Source: Lentzea aerocolonigenes (GTDB lineage Bacteria > Actinomycetota > Actinomycetes > Mycobacteriales > Pseudonocardiaceae). From it: a DNA stretch of 64,000 nucleotides. The notes beneath the pieces were generated by a model. The model had not been told where the DNA came from, did no database searches, and saw nothing but the letters and a program-made list of their open reading frames with translations. Of this stretch, positions 7,650 to 15,613 are shown one piece after another (position 1 is the first letter of the stretch; the number at the start of each line of letters is the position of its first letter). The position numbers and the translations under genes were made by a program. Location of the stretch: contig NZ_BBOJ01000003.1 of NCBI RefSeq assembly GCF_000974445.1, forward strand, positions 186,001 through 250,000, given 5' to 3'.

Positions 7650-9044
7650 ATGAACCGACGAGCGCATCTGCTCGCGGTGTCCTTCCTCGTCGTCGCCTCG
7701 ACGCTCGTCCTGCCCCAGCCCGCCTCCGCCGCGACGTTGCCCACGGGCGCGCGGTCGCTGGAGTCGGTGAACTACCCCGGCCGGTTCATCCGGCACGCCG
7801 ACTACCTCGGCCGGCTCGATCCCGTGAGCTCCGGCAGCTCGGCGCAGACCAAGTCCGACGCCACCTTCACCGTCGTCAACGGCCTCGCATCGCCTTCGTG
7901 CTACTCGTTCCAGGCGGCCAACGGAATGTTCCTGCGCCACCGCGACCTGCGGGTGCGCCTGGAGGCCAACACCGGCACACCTGAGTTCCGCGGGGACGCG
8001 ACGTTCTGCCCCGCCGACGGCTCGGTCACGGGCTCGGTGTCGTTGGTGTCGTTCAACTTCCCGGACCGACGGTTGCGGCACCGCAACTTCGAGCTGTGGG
8101 TGGAGACCTTCCAGGACACCGAGCGGTTCCGCGCGGACAGCTCCTTCCGGCTGACCGCTCCGTGGACTCCCAAGAGCACCAAGGGACCCGTCATCCCCGG
8201 CCTGTTCGCCGATCCGCACATCGCGTACTTCAACGGCCGGTACTACCTCTACCCGACGACGGACGGCTACGCGAGCTGGTCTTCCCCCTACTACAAGGCT
8301 TTCTCCTCGACCGACCTGGTCAACTGGACCGACCACGGCGTGATCCTGGACCACGGACCGGACGTGTCGTGGGCGGACAACTCGGCGTGGGCACCGGCCG
8401 TAGTCGCCAAGAACGGCCGCTACTACCTGTACTTCAGCGGCGGCGCTGCCTCCGGTGACACGGCCAAGCAGCTCGGCGTCGCCGTGTCCGACTCCCCCAC
8501 CGGGCCGTTCCGCGACGCCCTGGGCAAGCCGCTGGTGCCGGCACGGGCGTATCCCGGTCAGGCCATCGACCCGATGGTGTTCACCGACGACAACGGACAG
8601 TCCTATTTGTACTGGGGCAACGGCGCCGCGCACGTCGTTCCGCTCAACGCCGACATGGTGTCGTTCGACCCGGCGGCGGTGCGCACGATCACCACGACGG
8701 GCTTCCGCGAGGGGTCGTTCGTGTTCAAGCGCAACGGCACGTACTACTTCATGTGGTCCGAGAACGACACCCGTGACGAGAACTACCAGGTGGCCTACGC
8801 GACCGGCTCATCACCGTTCGGGCCGTGGACCAAACGCGGTGTCGTGCTCCAGAAGCGTCTCGACCTCGGCATCAAGGGCACCGGCCACCACTCGGTGGTC
8901 CAGCTCCCCGGCACCGACACCTGGCACATCGCCTACCACCGCTTCGCCGTGCCAGGGGGCAACGGCACCAACCGCGAGGTCACCGTCGACCGCATGACGT
9001 TCAACGCCGACGGCACCATCGCCCCGATCGTCCCCACCCTCTGA
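7650..9044 (+). CDS. Secreted CBM42-GH43 arabinan-acting glycosidase
   Basis: 464 residues with a Sec signal (cleavage after PASA, about residue 28). Residues 30-170 are an AbfB/CBM42 beta-trefoil (repeats such as SVNYPGRFIRH and SFNFPDRRLRH), which binds arabinofuranosyl groups. Residues 180-464 are a five-bladed GH43 propeller with the base D188 (GLFADPH), the pKa-tuning D307 (AIDPMVF) and the acid E354 (FREGSF). The family acts on arabinan or arabinoxylan, and exact specificity cannot be read. Here the binding module is N-terminal, unlike the next two genes where it is C-terminal. It heads the forward run 7650-13618 behind two operators and is followed after 20 bp by the next GH43 gene. 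Confidence 0.9.
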   Translation: MNRRAHLLAVSFLVVASTLVLPQPASAATLPTGARSLESVNYPGRFIRHADYLGRLDPVSSGSSAQTKSDATFTVVNGLASPSCYSFQAANGMFLRHRDLRVRLEANTGTPEFRGDATFCPADGSVTGSVSLVSFNFPDRRLRHRNFELWVETFQDTERFRADSSFRLTAPWTPKSTKGPVIPGLFADPHIAYFNGRYYLYPTTDGYASWSSPYYKAFSSTDLVNWTDHGVILDHGPDVSWADNSAWAPAVVAKNGRYYLYFSGGAASGDTAKQLGVAVSDSPTGPFRDALGKPLVPARAYPGQAIDPMVFTDDNGQSYLYWGNGAAHVVPLNADMVSFDPAAVRTITTTGFREGSFVFKRNGTYYFMWSENDTRDENYQVAYATGSSPFGPWTKRGVVLQKRLDLGIKGTGHHSVVQLPGTDTWHIAYHRFAVPGGNGTNREVTVDRMTFNADGTIAPIVPTL

Positions 9045-9064
9045 CCGCAGGAGGAAGAAAGACC

Positions 9065-10516
9065 GTGCAACGAACACTGTCACGCCTGGGTGCGACTCTG
9101 GTCGCGGCGTTGCTCTTGCTCACCGCCCAGGTTCTCGTCGCCGTGGACCGGGCTTCGGCCGCCGACCCGTTCACCGGTTATCTGATGGCGCACTTCACCG
9201 GCGAGACCGCGATCGGAGAGCAGATCTACTTCGCGCACAGCACCGACGGCCTGCACTGGACGGACCTCAACGACGGAGCACCGGCTCTGCTGTCCACCGT
9301 GGGCACCAAGGGTGTGCGCGACCCCGCGCTCGTCCGCTCCCCCGCTGGTGACCGCTACTGGGTCATCGCGACCGACCTGCGCATCGCGAGCGGGACGTCG
9401 TGGAGCGACGCGGCCAACCGCGGCAGCACCTCACTGGTCGTCTGGGAGTCCACGGACCTGGTGAACTGGTCCGCGCCACGGCTGCTGGACGTGGCCGGCG
9501 CAATCCCCGGCGCGGGCGACGCGTGGGCGCCCGAAGCGATCTTCGACCCCGCCAGCGGTGACTACGTCATCTACTGGGCCACCAACGCAAGTCTCAACGG
9601 CATCAAGAAGCACCGCGTCTACTACACCCGGACCCGCGACTTCCGCACGGTCACTGCTCCAGCCGTCTACATCGACCGGCCGGGTGGACAGAACATCATC
9701 GACACCCAGATCGTCGAGTCGCCCACCAGCGTCGGTGGCTTCCGCTACTACCGCGCCTCCGCCGACGGGCAGATCACCGTCGAGGGCAGCAACTCGATCC
9801 TCGGCTCGTGGACGCGGATCGGCGACCTGTCCCACATGGGCATCTCCAACGGCGCCACCGGCGGCAACGTCGTCGAAGGTCCTATGTGGATGAAGTTCAA
9901 CGACCGCACCGAGTGGGCGTTGTGGCTGGACCAGTTCAAGACCGGCCGCGGGTACATGCCGATCACGTCGACCAACCTCGGCAGCACGACCAACTTCCAG
10001 ACGGTGTCGGACTACTCGCTCGGCACCAACCGCAAGCGCCACGGCGGAATCATGAACCTGACCGCCGCCGAGGAGAGCCGCGTGCTGGGCAAGTACGGCG
10101 TCAGCAGGCCGGTCAACCGCCTGCAGTCGTTCAACTTCCAGGACCGCTTCGTCCGCCACGCCAACTTCGACGTGCGCATCGACGCGAACGTCAGCCCGCT
10201 GCAGGACTCCCAGTTCCGTCTCTCGCCCGGACTGGCCGACGCGACGGCCGTGTCGATCCAGTCCGTCAACTACCCCGGCTACTACCTGCGGCACATCAAC
10301 TACGACTTCGTGCTCGCGCCCTACGACGGCACCGCGCAGTTCGCGGCCGACGCGACGTTCCGCCAAGTCGCGGGCCTGGCCTCGTCGTCGTGGAGCTCCT
10401 TCCAGTCCTACAACCACACCGACCGGTACATCCGGCACTACGCCTACCAGTTGAAGCTCGATCCCATCACCACCGCGACCGCCCGCAGCGACGCCACGTT
10501 CCGCGTGACCAGCTGA
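9065..10516 (+). CDS. Secreted GH43-CBM42 protein, paralogue A
   Basis: 483 residues from GTG behind AGGAGG, with a Sec signal ending near residue 33. The catalytic part (about 36-350) is a GH43-type propeller with the likely base D86 in GVRDPALVRSP and a TNGxxxEGP-like segment (NVVEGPMWMKF) supplying the acid. Residues 352-483 form a CBM42 trefoil with three repeats (SFNFQDRFVRHANF, SVNYPGYYLRHINY, SYNHTDRYIRHYAY). It should act outside the cell on arabinofuranosyl-containing polymers. It lies 20 bp behind the first GH43 gene and is clearly homologous along its whole length to the protein encoded at 10612, so the two arose by tandem duplication. Confidence 0.88.
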   Translation: MQRTLSRLGATLVAALLLLTAQVLVAVDRASAADPFTGYLMAHFTGETAIGEQIYFAHSTDGLHWTDLNDGAPALLSTVGTKGVRDPALVRSPAGDRYWVIATDLRIASGTSWSDAANRGSTSLVVWESTDLVNWSAPRLLDVAGAIPGAGDAWAPEAIFDPASGDYVIYWATNASLNGIKKHRVYYTRTRDFRTVTAPAVYIDRPGGQNIIDTQIVESPTSVGGFRYYRASADGQITVEGSNSILGSWTRIGDLSHMGISNGATGGNVVEGPMWMKFNDRTEWALWLDQFKTGRGYMPITSTNLGSTTNFQTVSDYSLGTNRKRHGGIMNLTAAEESRVLGKYGVSRPVNRLQSFNFQDRFVRHANFDVRIDANVSPLQDSQFRLSPGLADATAVSIQSVNYPGYYLRHINYDFVLAPYDGTAQFAADATFRQVAGLASSSWSSFQSYNHTDRYIRHYAYQLKLDPITTATARSDATFRVTS

Positions 10517-10535
10517 CCGGACCGCACAGCTGTGG

Positions 10536-10561
10536 AGGGGTGGGCGCCCGCGCCCACCCCT
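10536..10561. terminator. Hairpin terminator or attenuator inside the GH43 run
   Basis: Perfect 11-bp stem AGGGGTGGGCG / CGCCCACCCCT with a 4-nt loop, in the 95-bp gap between the two paralogous GH43 genes. It either ends the first transcript or tunes downstream expression. There is no T tract. Confidence 0.75.
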
Positions 10562-10611
10562 GGCGGATCGAACGTGTTCCGCCCCCGTTTCCGATCCGAC
10601 AGGACACGCAC

Positions 10612-12036
10612 ATGCCCGCGTTGCTTCTTCGGCTGGCAGCGGTGTTCGCCGCCGTCGCCCTGCTCTTCACCTCCCACTCCCTCGCCAGGCCCGAACGCGC
10701 CGCCGCCGCCGATCCCGGCTACCTGATGGTGCACTTCACCGGTGACTCCGCGACCGGCCAACGGTTGTACCTCGCGCACAGCACGGACGGCCTGCACTGG
10801 AACGACCTCAACGGTGGAGCGCCGGCCTTCCTCTCCACGATCGGCACGCGCGGGGTGCGCGACCCCGCGCTGGTCCGCTCTCCCGACGGGAGCCGGTACT
10901 GGATCATCGCGACGGACCTGTGCATCCGTTGCGGTTCCACGTACACCAACGGCAGCCCGAGCTTCGTGGTGTGGGAGTCGACGGACCTCGTCACCTGGTC
11001 GCCACCGCGCCTGATCAACGTCGCCGGCGCGATCCCCGGCGGCCGCAACGCGTGGGCTCCGGAGGCGATCTGGAACCCCGAGACAGGCGACTACGTCCTG
11101 TACTGGGCGACGAACGCCACGGTGAACGCCATCTTCAAGTACCGCATCTACTACGCCCGCACCAAGGACTTCCGCACCATCACCACCCCGCAGATCTGGA
11201 TCGACCCGCCCGGCACCACGCCGGTCGTCGACACCCAGATGACCGAGGTGCCCGGCGGTGGCCAGTACCGCTACGTGCGCGTCTCCGGCGACGGCCAGAA
11301 CACTGTCGAGGGCAGCAACTCGATCCTGGGAACGTGGACCTCCCTCGGCACCCTCTCCAGCATCGGTCTCACCGGCAACGTGGTCGAGGGCCCGGTGTGG
11401 ATGAAGTTCCGGGACCGCGACGAATGGGCGCTCTACATCGACCACCTGGCCTCGAACGGCGTCCGCGAGTACCAGCCGATCCTGACGACCAACCCGTTCG
11501 ACGTCGGCGCCTACCGGGTTCAGCCGTCGACCGGCTACGACATGGGCGGCACCCCGAAGCGCCACGGCGCGATCATGACCCTCACCGCGGCCGAGGAGAG
11601 CCGCGTGCTCGCCCGCTGGCCCAACACCCCCGCCCAACGGCTCCAGTCCTACAACTTCCAGGACCGGTACGTGCGGCAGACCAACTTCGACGTGCGCATC
11701 GACGCGAACGTCAGCCCGGCGGAGGACGCCCAGTTCCGGCTCCGGCCCGGCCTGGCGGGTTCCGGCACCGTCTCGTTCGAGTCGGTGAACTTCCCCGGCT
11801 ACTTCCTGCGGCACGCCAACTACGACTTCCAGCTGGTCTACAACGACGGCACCGCCCAGTTCGCCGCCGACGCCACCTTCAAACAGGTCGCTGGGCTCGC
11901 CGACGCGAGCTGGTCGTCGTTCCAGTCCTACAACCACCCCGACCGGTACCTCCGCCACTACGCGTACCAGCTGCGGCTCGACCCGATCAGCACCGCGACC
12001 GGCCGCGCCGACGCCACCTTCCGCGTGACGAACTGA
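10612..12036 (+). CDS. Secreted GH43-CBM42 protein, paralogue B
   Basis: 474 residues, Sec signal to about residue 32. The layout is the same as in the upstream paralogue: a GH43-type catalytic domain (about 35-340, likely base Asp in GVRDPALVRSP, NVVEGPVWMKF near the acid) and a C-terminal CBM42 of three repeats (SYNFQDRYVRQTNF, SVNFPGYFLRHANY, SYNHPDRYLRHYAY). Differences are concentrated in loops, e.g. an extra cysteine pair (LCIRCG) near residue 105 that could form a disulfide and reshape the active-site cleft. It is followed after 22 bp by the GH54 gene with its own RBS. Probably an arabinan or arabinoxylan debranching enzyme with altered preference. Confidence 0.88.
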   Translation: MPALLLRLAAVFAAVALLFTSHSLARPERAAAADPGYLMVHFTGDSATGQRLYLAHSTDGLHWNDLNGGAPAFLSTIGTRGVRDPALVRSPDGSRYWIIATDLCIRCGSTYTNGSPSFVVWESTDLVTWSPPRLINVAGAIPGGRNAWAPEAIWNPETGDYVLYWATNATVNAIFKYRIYYARTKDFRTITTPQIWIDPPGTTPVVDTQMTEVPGGGQYRYVRVSGDGQNTVEGSNSILGTWTSLGTLSSIGLTGNVVEGPVWMKFRDRDEWALYIDHLASNGVREYQPILTTNPFDVGAYRVQPSTGYDMGGTPKRHGAIMTLTAAEESRVLARWPNTPAQRLQSYNFQDRYVRQTNFDVRIDANVSPAEDAQFRLRPGLAGSGTVSFESVNFPGYFLRHANYDFQLVYNDGTAQFAADATFKQVAGLADASWSSFQSYNHPDRYLRHYAYQLRLDPISTATGRADATFRVTN

Positions 12037-12058
12037 CTCGACGGAGAAGGAGTTCCAG

Positions 12059-13618
12059 ATGACCGAGCAACAGCGCACCCGCCGTGCGCTGCTGGCAGCG
12101 GGTGCCACCGCCGCACTCGCCGTCGGCGTGCTCACCGCCACGGCCGCCACTTCGCAGGCGGCCACCCAGGGTCCGTGCGACATCTACGCCGCGGGCAACA
12201 CCCCTTGTGTGGCAGCGCACAGCACGACCCGCGCCCTGTACGGGGCCTACAACGGCCCGCTCTACCAAGTGCAACGCGCCTCCGACAACGCGACCAGGGA
12301 CGTCGGCCCGCTGACCGCCGGAGGTGTCGCCGACGCCGCCGTGCAGGACTCCTTCTGCGCCGGCACGAGCTGTGTCATCACCGTCATCTACGACCAGTCC
12401 CCCAAGCACAACAACCTCACCCGGGCGCTCAGAGGCTACTGGCCGGGGCCTGCCGAGGGCGGCAACGACAACCTGGCCAACGCCTTCGAGGCACCCATCA
12501 CCGTCGGCGGCCACAAGGCGTACGGCGTCTACGTGGCCCCCGGCACCGGCTACCGCAACAACAACACCAACGGCATCGCGACCGGTGACCAGCCGGAGGG
12601 CATGTACGCGATCTTCGACGGCACGCACTACAACGGTGGCTGCTGCTTCGACTACGGCAACGCCGAGACCACCGGCAACGACGACGGCAACGGCACCATG
12701 GAGGCCCTCTACTTCGGCAACAGCAAGGGCTGGGGCTGGGGCAGCGGCAACGGCCCGTGGGTCATGGCCGACCTGGAGAACGGCCTGTTCTCCGGAGTCA
12801 ACCGCGGCTTCAACGCGAACGACCCGAGCGTCGGCCACCGGTTCCTGACCGCCACCCTCAAGGGCGGCCCGAACCACTGGGCCATCCGCGGCGGCAACGC
12901 CCAGTCCGGCGGCCTGTCCACGTTCTACGACGGCGTTCGACCCAACGCCCCCGGCTACAACCCGATGAAGAAGCAGGGCGCGATCATCCTCGGCATCGGC
13001 GGTGACAACAGCAACACCGGCCGCGGCACGTTCTACGAAGGCGTCATGACCTCGGGCTCCCCCTCGGACGCCACCGAGAACGCCGTGCAGGCCAACATCA
13101 CCGCCGCCGGCTACAGCAGCGGCTCGACCAGCACCGGCTCGCTGACCCCCGGCTCCCGGATCTCCCTGCAGGCCACCACCGCACCGTGCTGCACCTCGCA
13201 CTACCTGCGTCACAACGACGCCGACAACAAGGTGGTCATCTCCAGCGTCAACTCCGCGAGCTCGGCCACCGACAAGGCCAACGCCACCTGGATCGTCCGC
13301 GCCGGCCTCGCGAACACGTCCTGCCTGTCCTTCGAGTCGGCCGACAAGCCCGGACAGTTCCTGCGCCACTTCAGCTACCAACTCCAGCTGAGCGCTGACG
13401 ACGGCGGCACGGCGTTCGCGAAGGACGCCACCTTCTGCCGCACCACGGGCAACAGCGGGACCGGCAACTCCTTCCAGTCCGTCAACTTCCCGACGAAGTA
13501 CCTGCGCCACTACAACTTCACGGTCTACATCGCCGGCAACGGCGGCACCAACGCCTGGGACGCCACGAGGTCGTGGGCCCAGGACACCAGTTGGCTCACC
13601 GCACTTCCCTGGAGCTGA
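12059..13618 (+). CDS. GH54 alpha-L-arabinofuranosidase with CBM42
   Basis: 519 residues from ATG behind GGAGAAGGAG. The twin arginine (TRRALLAAG) suggests Tat or Sec export, with cleavage near residue 35. Residues about 36-365 match the GH54 catalytic fold, starting GPCDIYAAGNTPCVAAHSTT and including the CVITVIYDQS segment. TMEALYFGN corresponds to the region of the nucleophile Glu in fungal AbfB. Residues about 380-519 are a CBM42 with HYLRH, QFLRHFSY and KYLRHYNF repeats. The family removes terminal alpha-L-arabinofuranose from arabinan and arabinoxylan. GH54 is mainly fungal, though seen in actinomycetes. Last gene of the forward run, ended by a strong terminator. Confidence 0.93.
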   Translation: MTEQQRTRRALLAAGATAALAVGVLTATAATSQAATQGPCDIYAAGNTPCVAAHSTTRALYGAYNGPLYQVQRASDNATRDVGPLTAGGVADAAVQDSFCAGTSCVITVIYDQSPKHNNLTRALRGYWPGPAEGGNDNLANAFEAPITVGGHKAYGVYVAPGTGYRNNNTNGIATGDQPEGMYAIFDGTHYNGGCCFDYGNAETTGNDDGNGTMEALYFGNSKGWGWGSGNGPWVMADLENGLFSGVNRGFNANDPSVGHRFLTATLKGGPNHWAIRGGNAQSGGLSTFYDGVRPNAPGYNPMKKQGAIILGIGGDNSNTGRGTFYEGVMTSGSPSDATENAVQANITAAGYSSGSTSTGSLTPGSRISLQATTAPCCTSHYLRHNDADNKVVISSVNSASSATDKANATWIVRAGLANTSCLSFESADKPGQFLRHFSYQLQLSADDGGTAFAKDATFCRTTGNSGTGNSFQSVNFPTKYLRHYNFTVYIAGNGGTNAWDATRSWAQDTSWLTALPWS

Positions 13619-13624
13619 CAAAAA

Positions 13625-13659
13625 GCCCGGTGTTCTCGTCGAGGACGGGAACACCGGGC
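13625..13659. terminator. Bidirectional terminator
   Basis: Two 16-nt arms (13625-13640 and 13644-13659) pair with a single G-U wobble around a GAG loop. It lies between the convergent GH54 (ends 13618) and GH29 (ends 13669) genes. Confidence 0.88.
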
Positions 13660-13668
13660 CGATCTCTG

Positions 13669-15591
13669 TCAGGACCGGATCAGGCGCCACTGCTGGTGAG
13701 CGCCGCCGTTGTGCTCCCACTGGTCGAGCTGTGTTCCGTCCGCAGTGGACGCACCGGGGACCTCCAGCACCAGCTGGCTGAACCGGTTCGTGAGGAGGAA
13801 GCTGTCGCTGCCGACCGGCGTGACGGCCCAGTGCTGCTGGAAGACGTTCGCGTCACCCCAGATGTTCATCGTTCCGCCGTTGGCCCTGGACCGGCCACCG
13901 ACCTCCAACAGCTTGCCGCTGTTCTGGTCGCGGATCTCGAAGTACCCGTCCCCGGTGGAGATGAACGTCCACTTCTGGCACGGGTTGTTCAGCCACGACC
14001 ACTGCTGCACCGGGGTGTTGTTGGCCGTGCCGGCGTTGCGCACGTCGAGGACCTTGCCGCTGGACCGGGACTCGATGCGGTAGACCGTGTTCGCCACCGG
14101 GAAGCGCGACACCAGCTGGGGGCGGGCGCTGCGGCCGCCGACGTGCACACCGCCGACGTTGACGTAGTCACCGGTGGCGGCCGTGACGTGGATGCGCACG
14201 AAGCCGACGTCCCGGTTGGTCCACTCGGCGAGCTTGACCCGGCCGTTCGCGGCCCAGTTCACGGTGGCCACCGTGGTGAACGCGACGCCGTCGGTGCTGG
14301 TGGAGATGGTGGCCGCGGTGATGTCGCCGTCGGTGGAGTCGGTGCGGTTCCACTGCTTCGGCAGGTACTCGAGCGTGGAGACGTTGCTCCACACCCCGCC
14401 GAGGTCGATCGTGATCGTCTGCGGGAGCGTGCGACCTCCGCCCCAGGTCGACCAGCAGGTCTCGAGCTTGTTGTCGCTGCGGTTGTCGATCGCGTGGTAC
14501 GCGACCTCGCCTGGGTTGTACGACGAAGCGTAGGCGGCCACCGCGTTCACCGGCCACTCCACCCGCAGCGGCTGGGCCGGCAACGGCGGGCGGGAGGGGT
14601 CCGGGCTCCAGGCCGCGCCGACCTCCGCCAGCCGGTTGACGATGTTGGTGTCGAGCCTGCCCTCGCGGTTGGGCGGGCAGTTCAACAGGTACGAGGTGTA
14701 CTTGGGCTCCAAGTCCCTGAGGTCGGCAAGGATGGCGTCACGGCTGCGCGGTGCGGTCGTGGGCGTGTCCGGGTGCCAGAACCAGCCGTTGCTGATCGTC
14801 TCGCCCTGGATGCCCGCGAACGTGTTGCCCGCGGGCGACCGGACGCCCAGCGGGGCCTCGAAGTAGATCGCGTCGCCGAGCCAGGGTTGCGACAGGGCGC
14901 CGTGGTCGACCATCACGCAGTTCGGTTGCAGCGATTTCACCAGGTTGCGGACCTCCTGGTAGGAGACCTGCTGCTGGCCCATCTGCCAGGCGTAGCCGTC
15001 GGTGACGAACACGTCGATCGTGCCGTAGTTGGTCAGCAGCTCGCGGATCTGGCCGAGCACCACGGTCATGTCGCCCGGCTCGATGGCCTGGAGCGGATCC
15101 TTGCCGTGGTAGCCGCCGTACGCCTCGATGGTGTGCGTGCGGTCCCAGACCGAGTAGTACAGCCCGACTCGCAGGCCTCGGGCGCGGAACGCGTCGACGT
15201 ACTGGCGCACGACGTCCTGCTTGTAGCCCGAGTACGCCACGTTCTGCTTGTCGAACGCCGTGGGCCACAAGGCGAAGCCGTCGTGGTGCTTGGTGGTGAG
15301 CACGCCGTAGCTCATCTTCGCTGCCGCGGCAGCTGCCGCCCACTGCGCGCAGTCCACGGAGGGCGGCGCGAACTTCGACGGGCTCTGGCCGCCCGCCGCC
15401 CACTCCTCGTTGGTGAAGGTGCCGAGGTTGAAGTGGTTGAACATGCCGAACCGCAGGTTCACCAGATCGGCCAGGGGATCCGCCGCGTGCGCCAGCGGTG
15501 CGAAACTGGTCAGCCCCGGTACCGCGGCCGAGGCCGCCGCGATCCCGGTGGCGGCCAGGAAACCCCGGCGGGACATGCCTGATGTCGTCAT
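13669..15591 (-). CDS. GH29 alpha-L-fucosidase with CBM32-like and ricin-B modules
   Basis: 640 residues from ATG at 15591, five bases after GGAG. A GTG two codons earlier is possible but too close to the RBS. A Tat signal is present (SRRGFLAATG). The GH29 barrel covers about residues 40-325: RFGMFNHFNLGTF, TTKHHDGFALW, GLYYSVWD, and the nucleophile Asp of VFVTDGYAW near residue 197. A discoidin/F5-8 type C-like beta-sandwich follows (about 345-495), then a ricin-B trefoil with QQWSW, IWGD and DQWEH repeats (about 500-640). It would release alpha-L-fucose from plant or microbial glycans. Leads neither GH43-ricin gene: it is the last gene of a minus-strand run, 22 bp behind the next one. Confidence 0.9.
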   Translation of the reverse strand: MTTSGMSRRGFLAATGIAAASAAVPGLTSFAPLAHAADPLADLVNLRFGMFNHFNLGTFTNEEWAAGGQSPSKFAPPSVDCAQWAAAAAAAKMSYGVLTTKHHDGFALWPTAFDKQNVAYSGYKQDVVRQYVDAFRARGLRVGLYYSVWDRTHTIEAYGGYHGKDPLQAIEPGDMTVVLGQIRELLTNYGTIDVFVTDGYAWQMGQQQVSYQEVRNLVKSLQPNCVMVDHGALSQPWLGDAIYFEAPLGVRSPAGNTFAGIQGETISNGWFWHPDTPTTAPRSRDAILADLRDLEPKYTSYLLNCPPNREGRLDTNIVNRLAEVGAAWSPDPSRPPLPAQPLRVEWPVNAVAAYASSYNPGEVAYHAIDNRSDNKLETCWSTWGGGRTLPQTITIDLGGVWSNVSTLEYLPKQWNRTDSTDGDITAATISTSTDGVAFTTVATVNWAANGRVKLAEWTNRDVGFVRIHVTAATGDYVNVGGVHVGGRSARPQLVSRFPVANTVYRIESRSSGKVLDVRNAGTANNTPVQQWSWLNNPCQKWTFISTGDGYFEIRDQNSGKLLEVGGRSRANGGTMNIWGDANVFQQHWAVTPVGSDSFLLTNRFSQLVLEVPGASTADGTQLDQWEHNGGAHQQWRLIRS

Positions 15592-15613
15592 TGACACTCC
15601 AGTTCGGTCAGGA

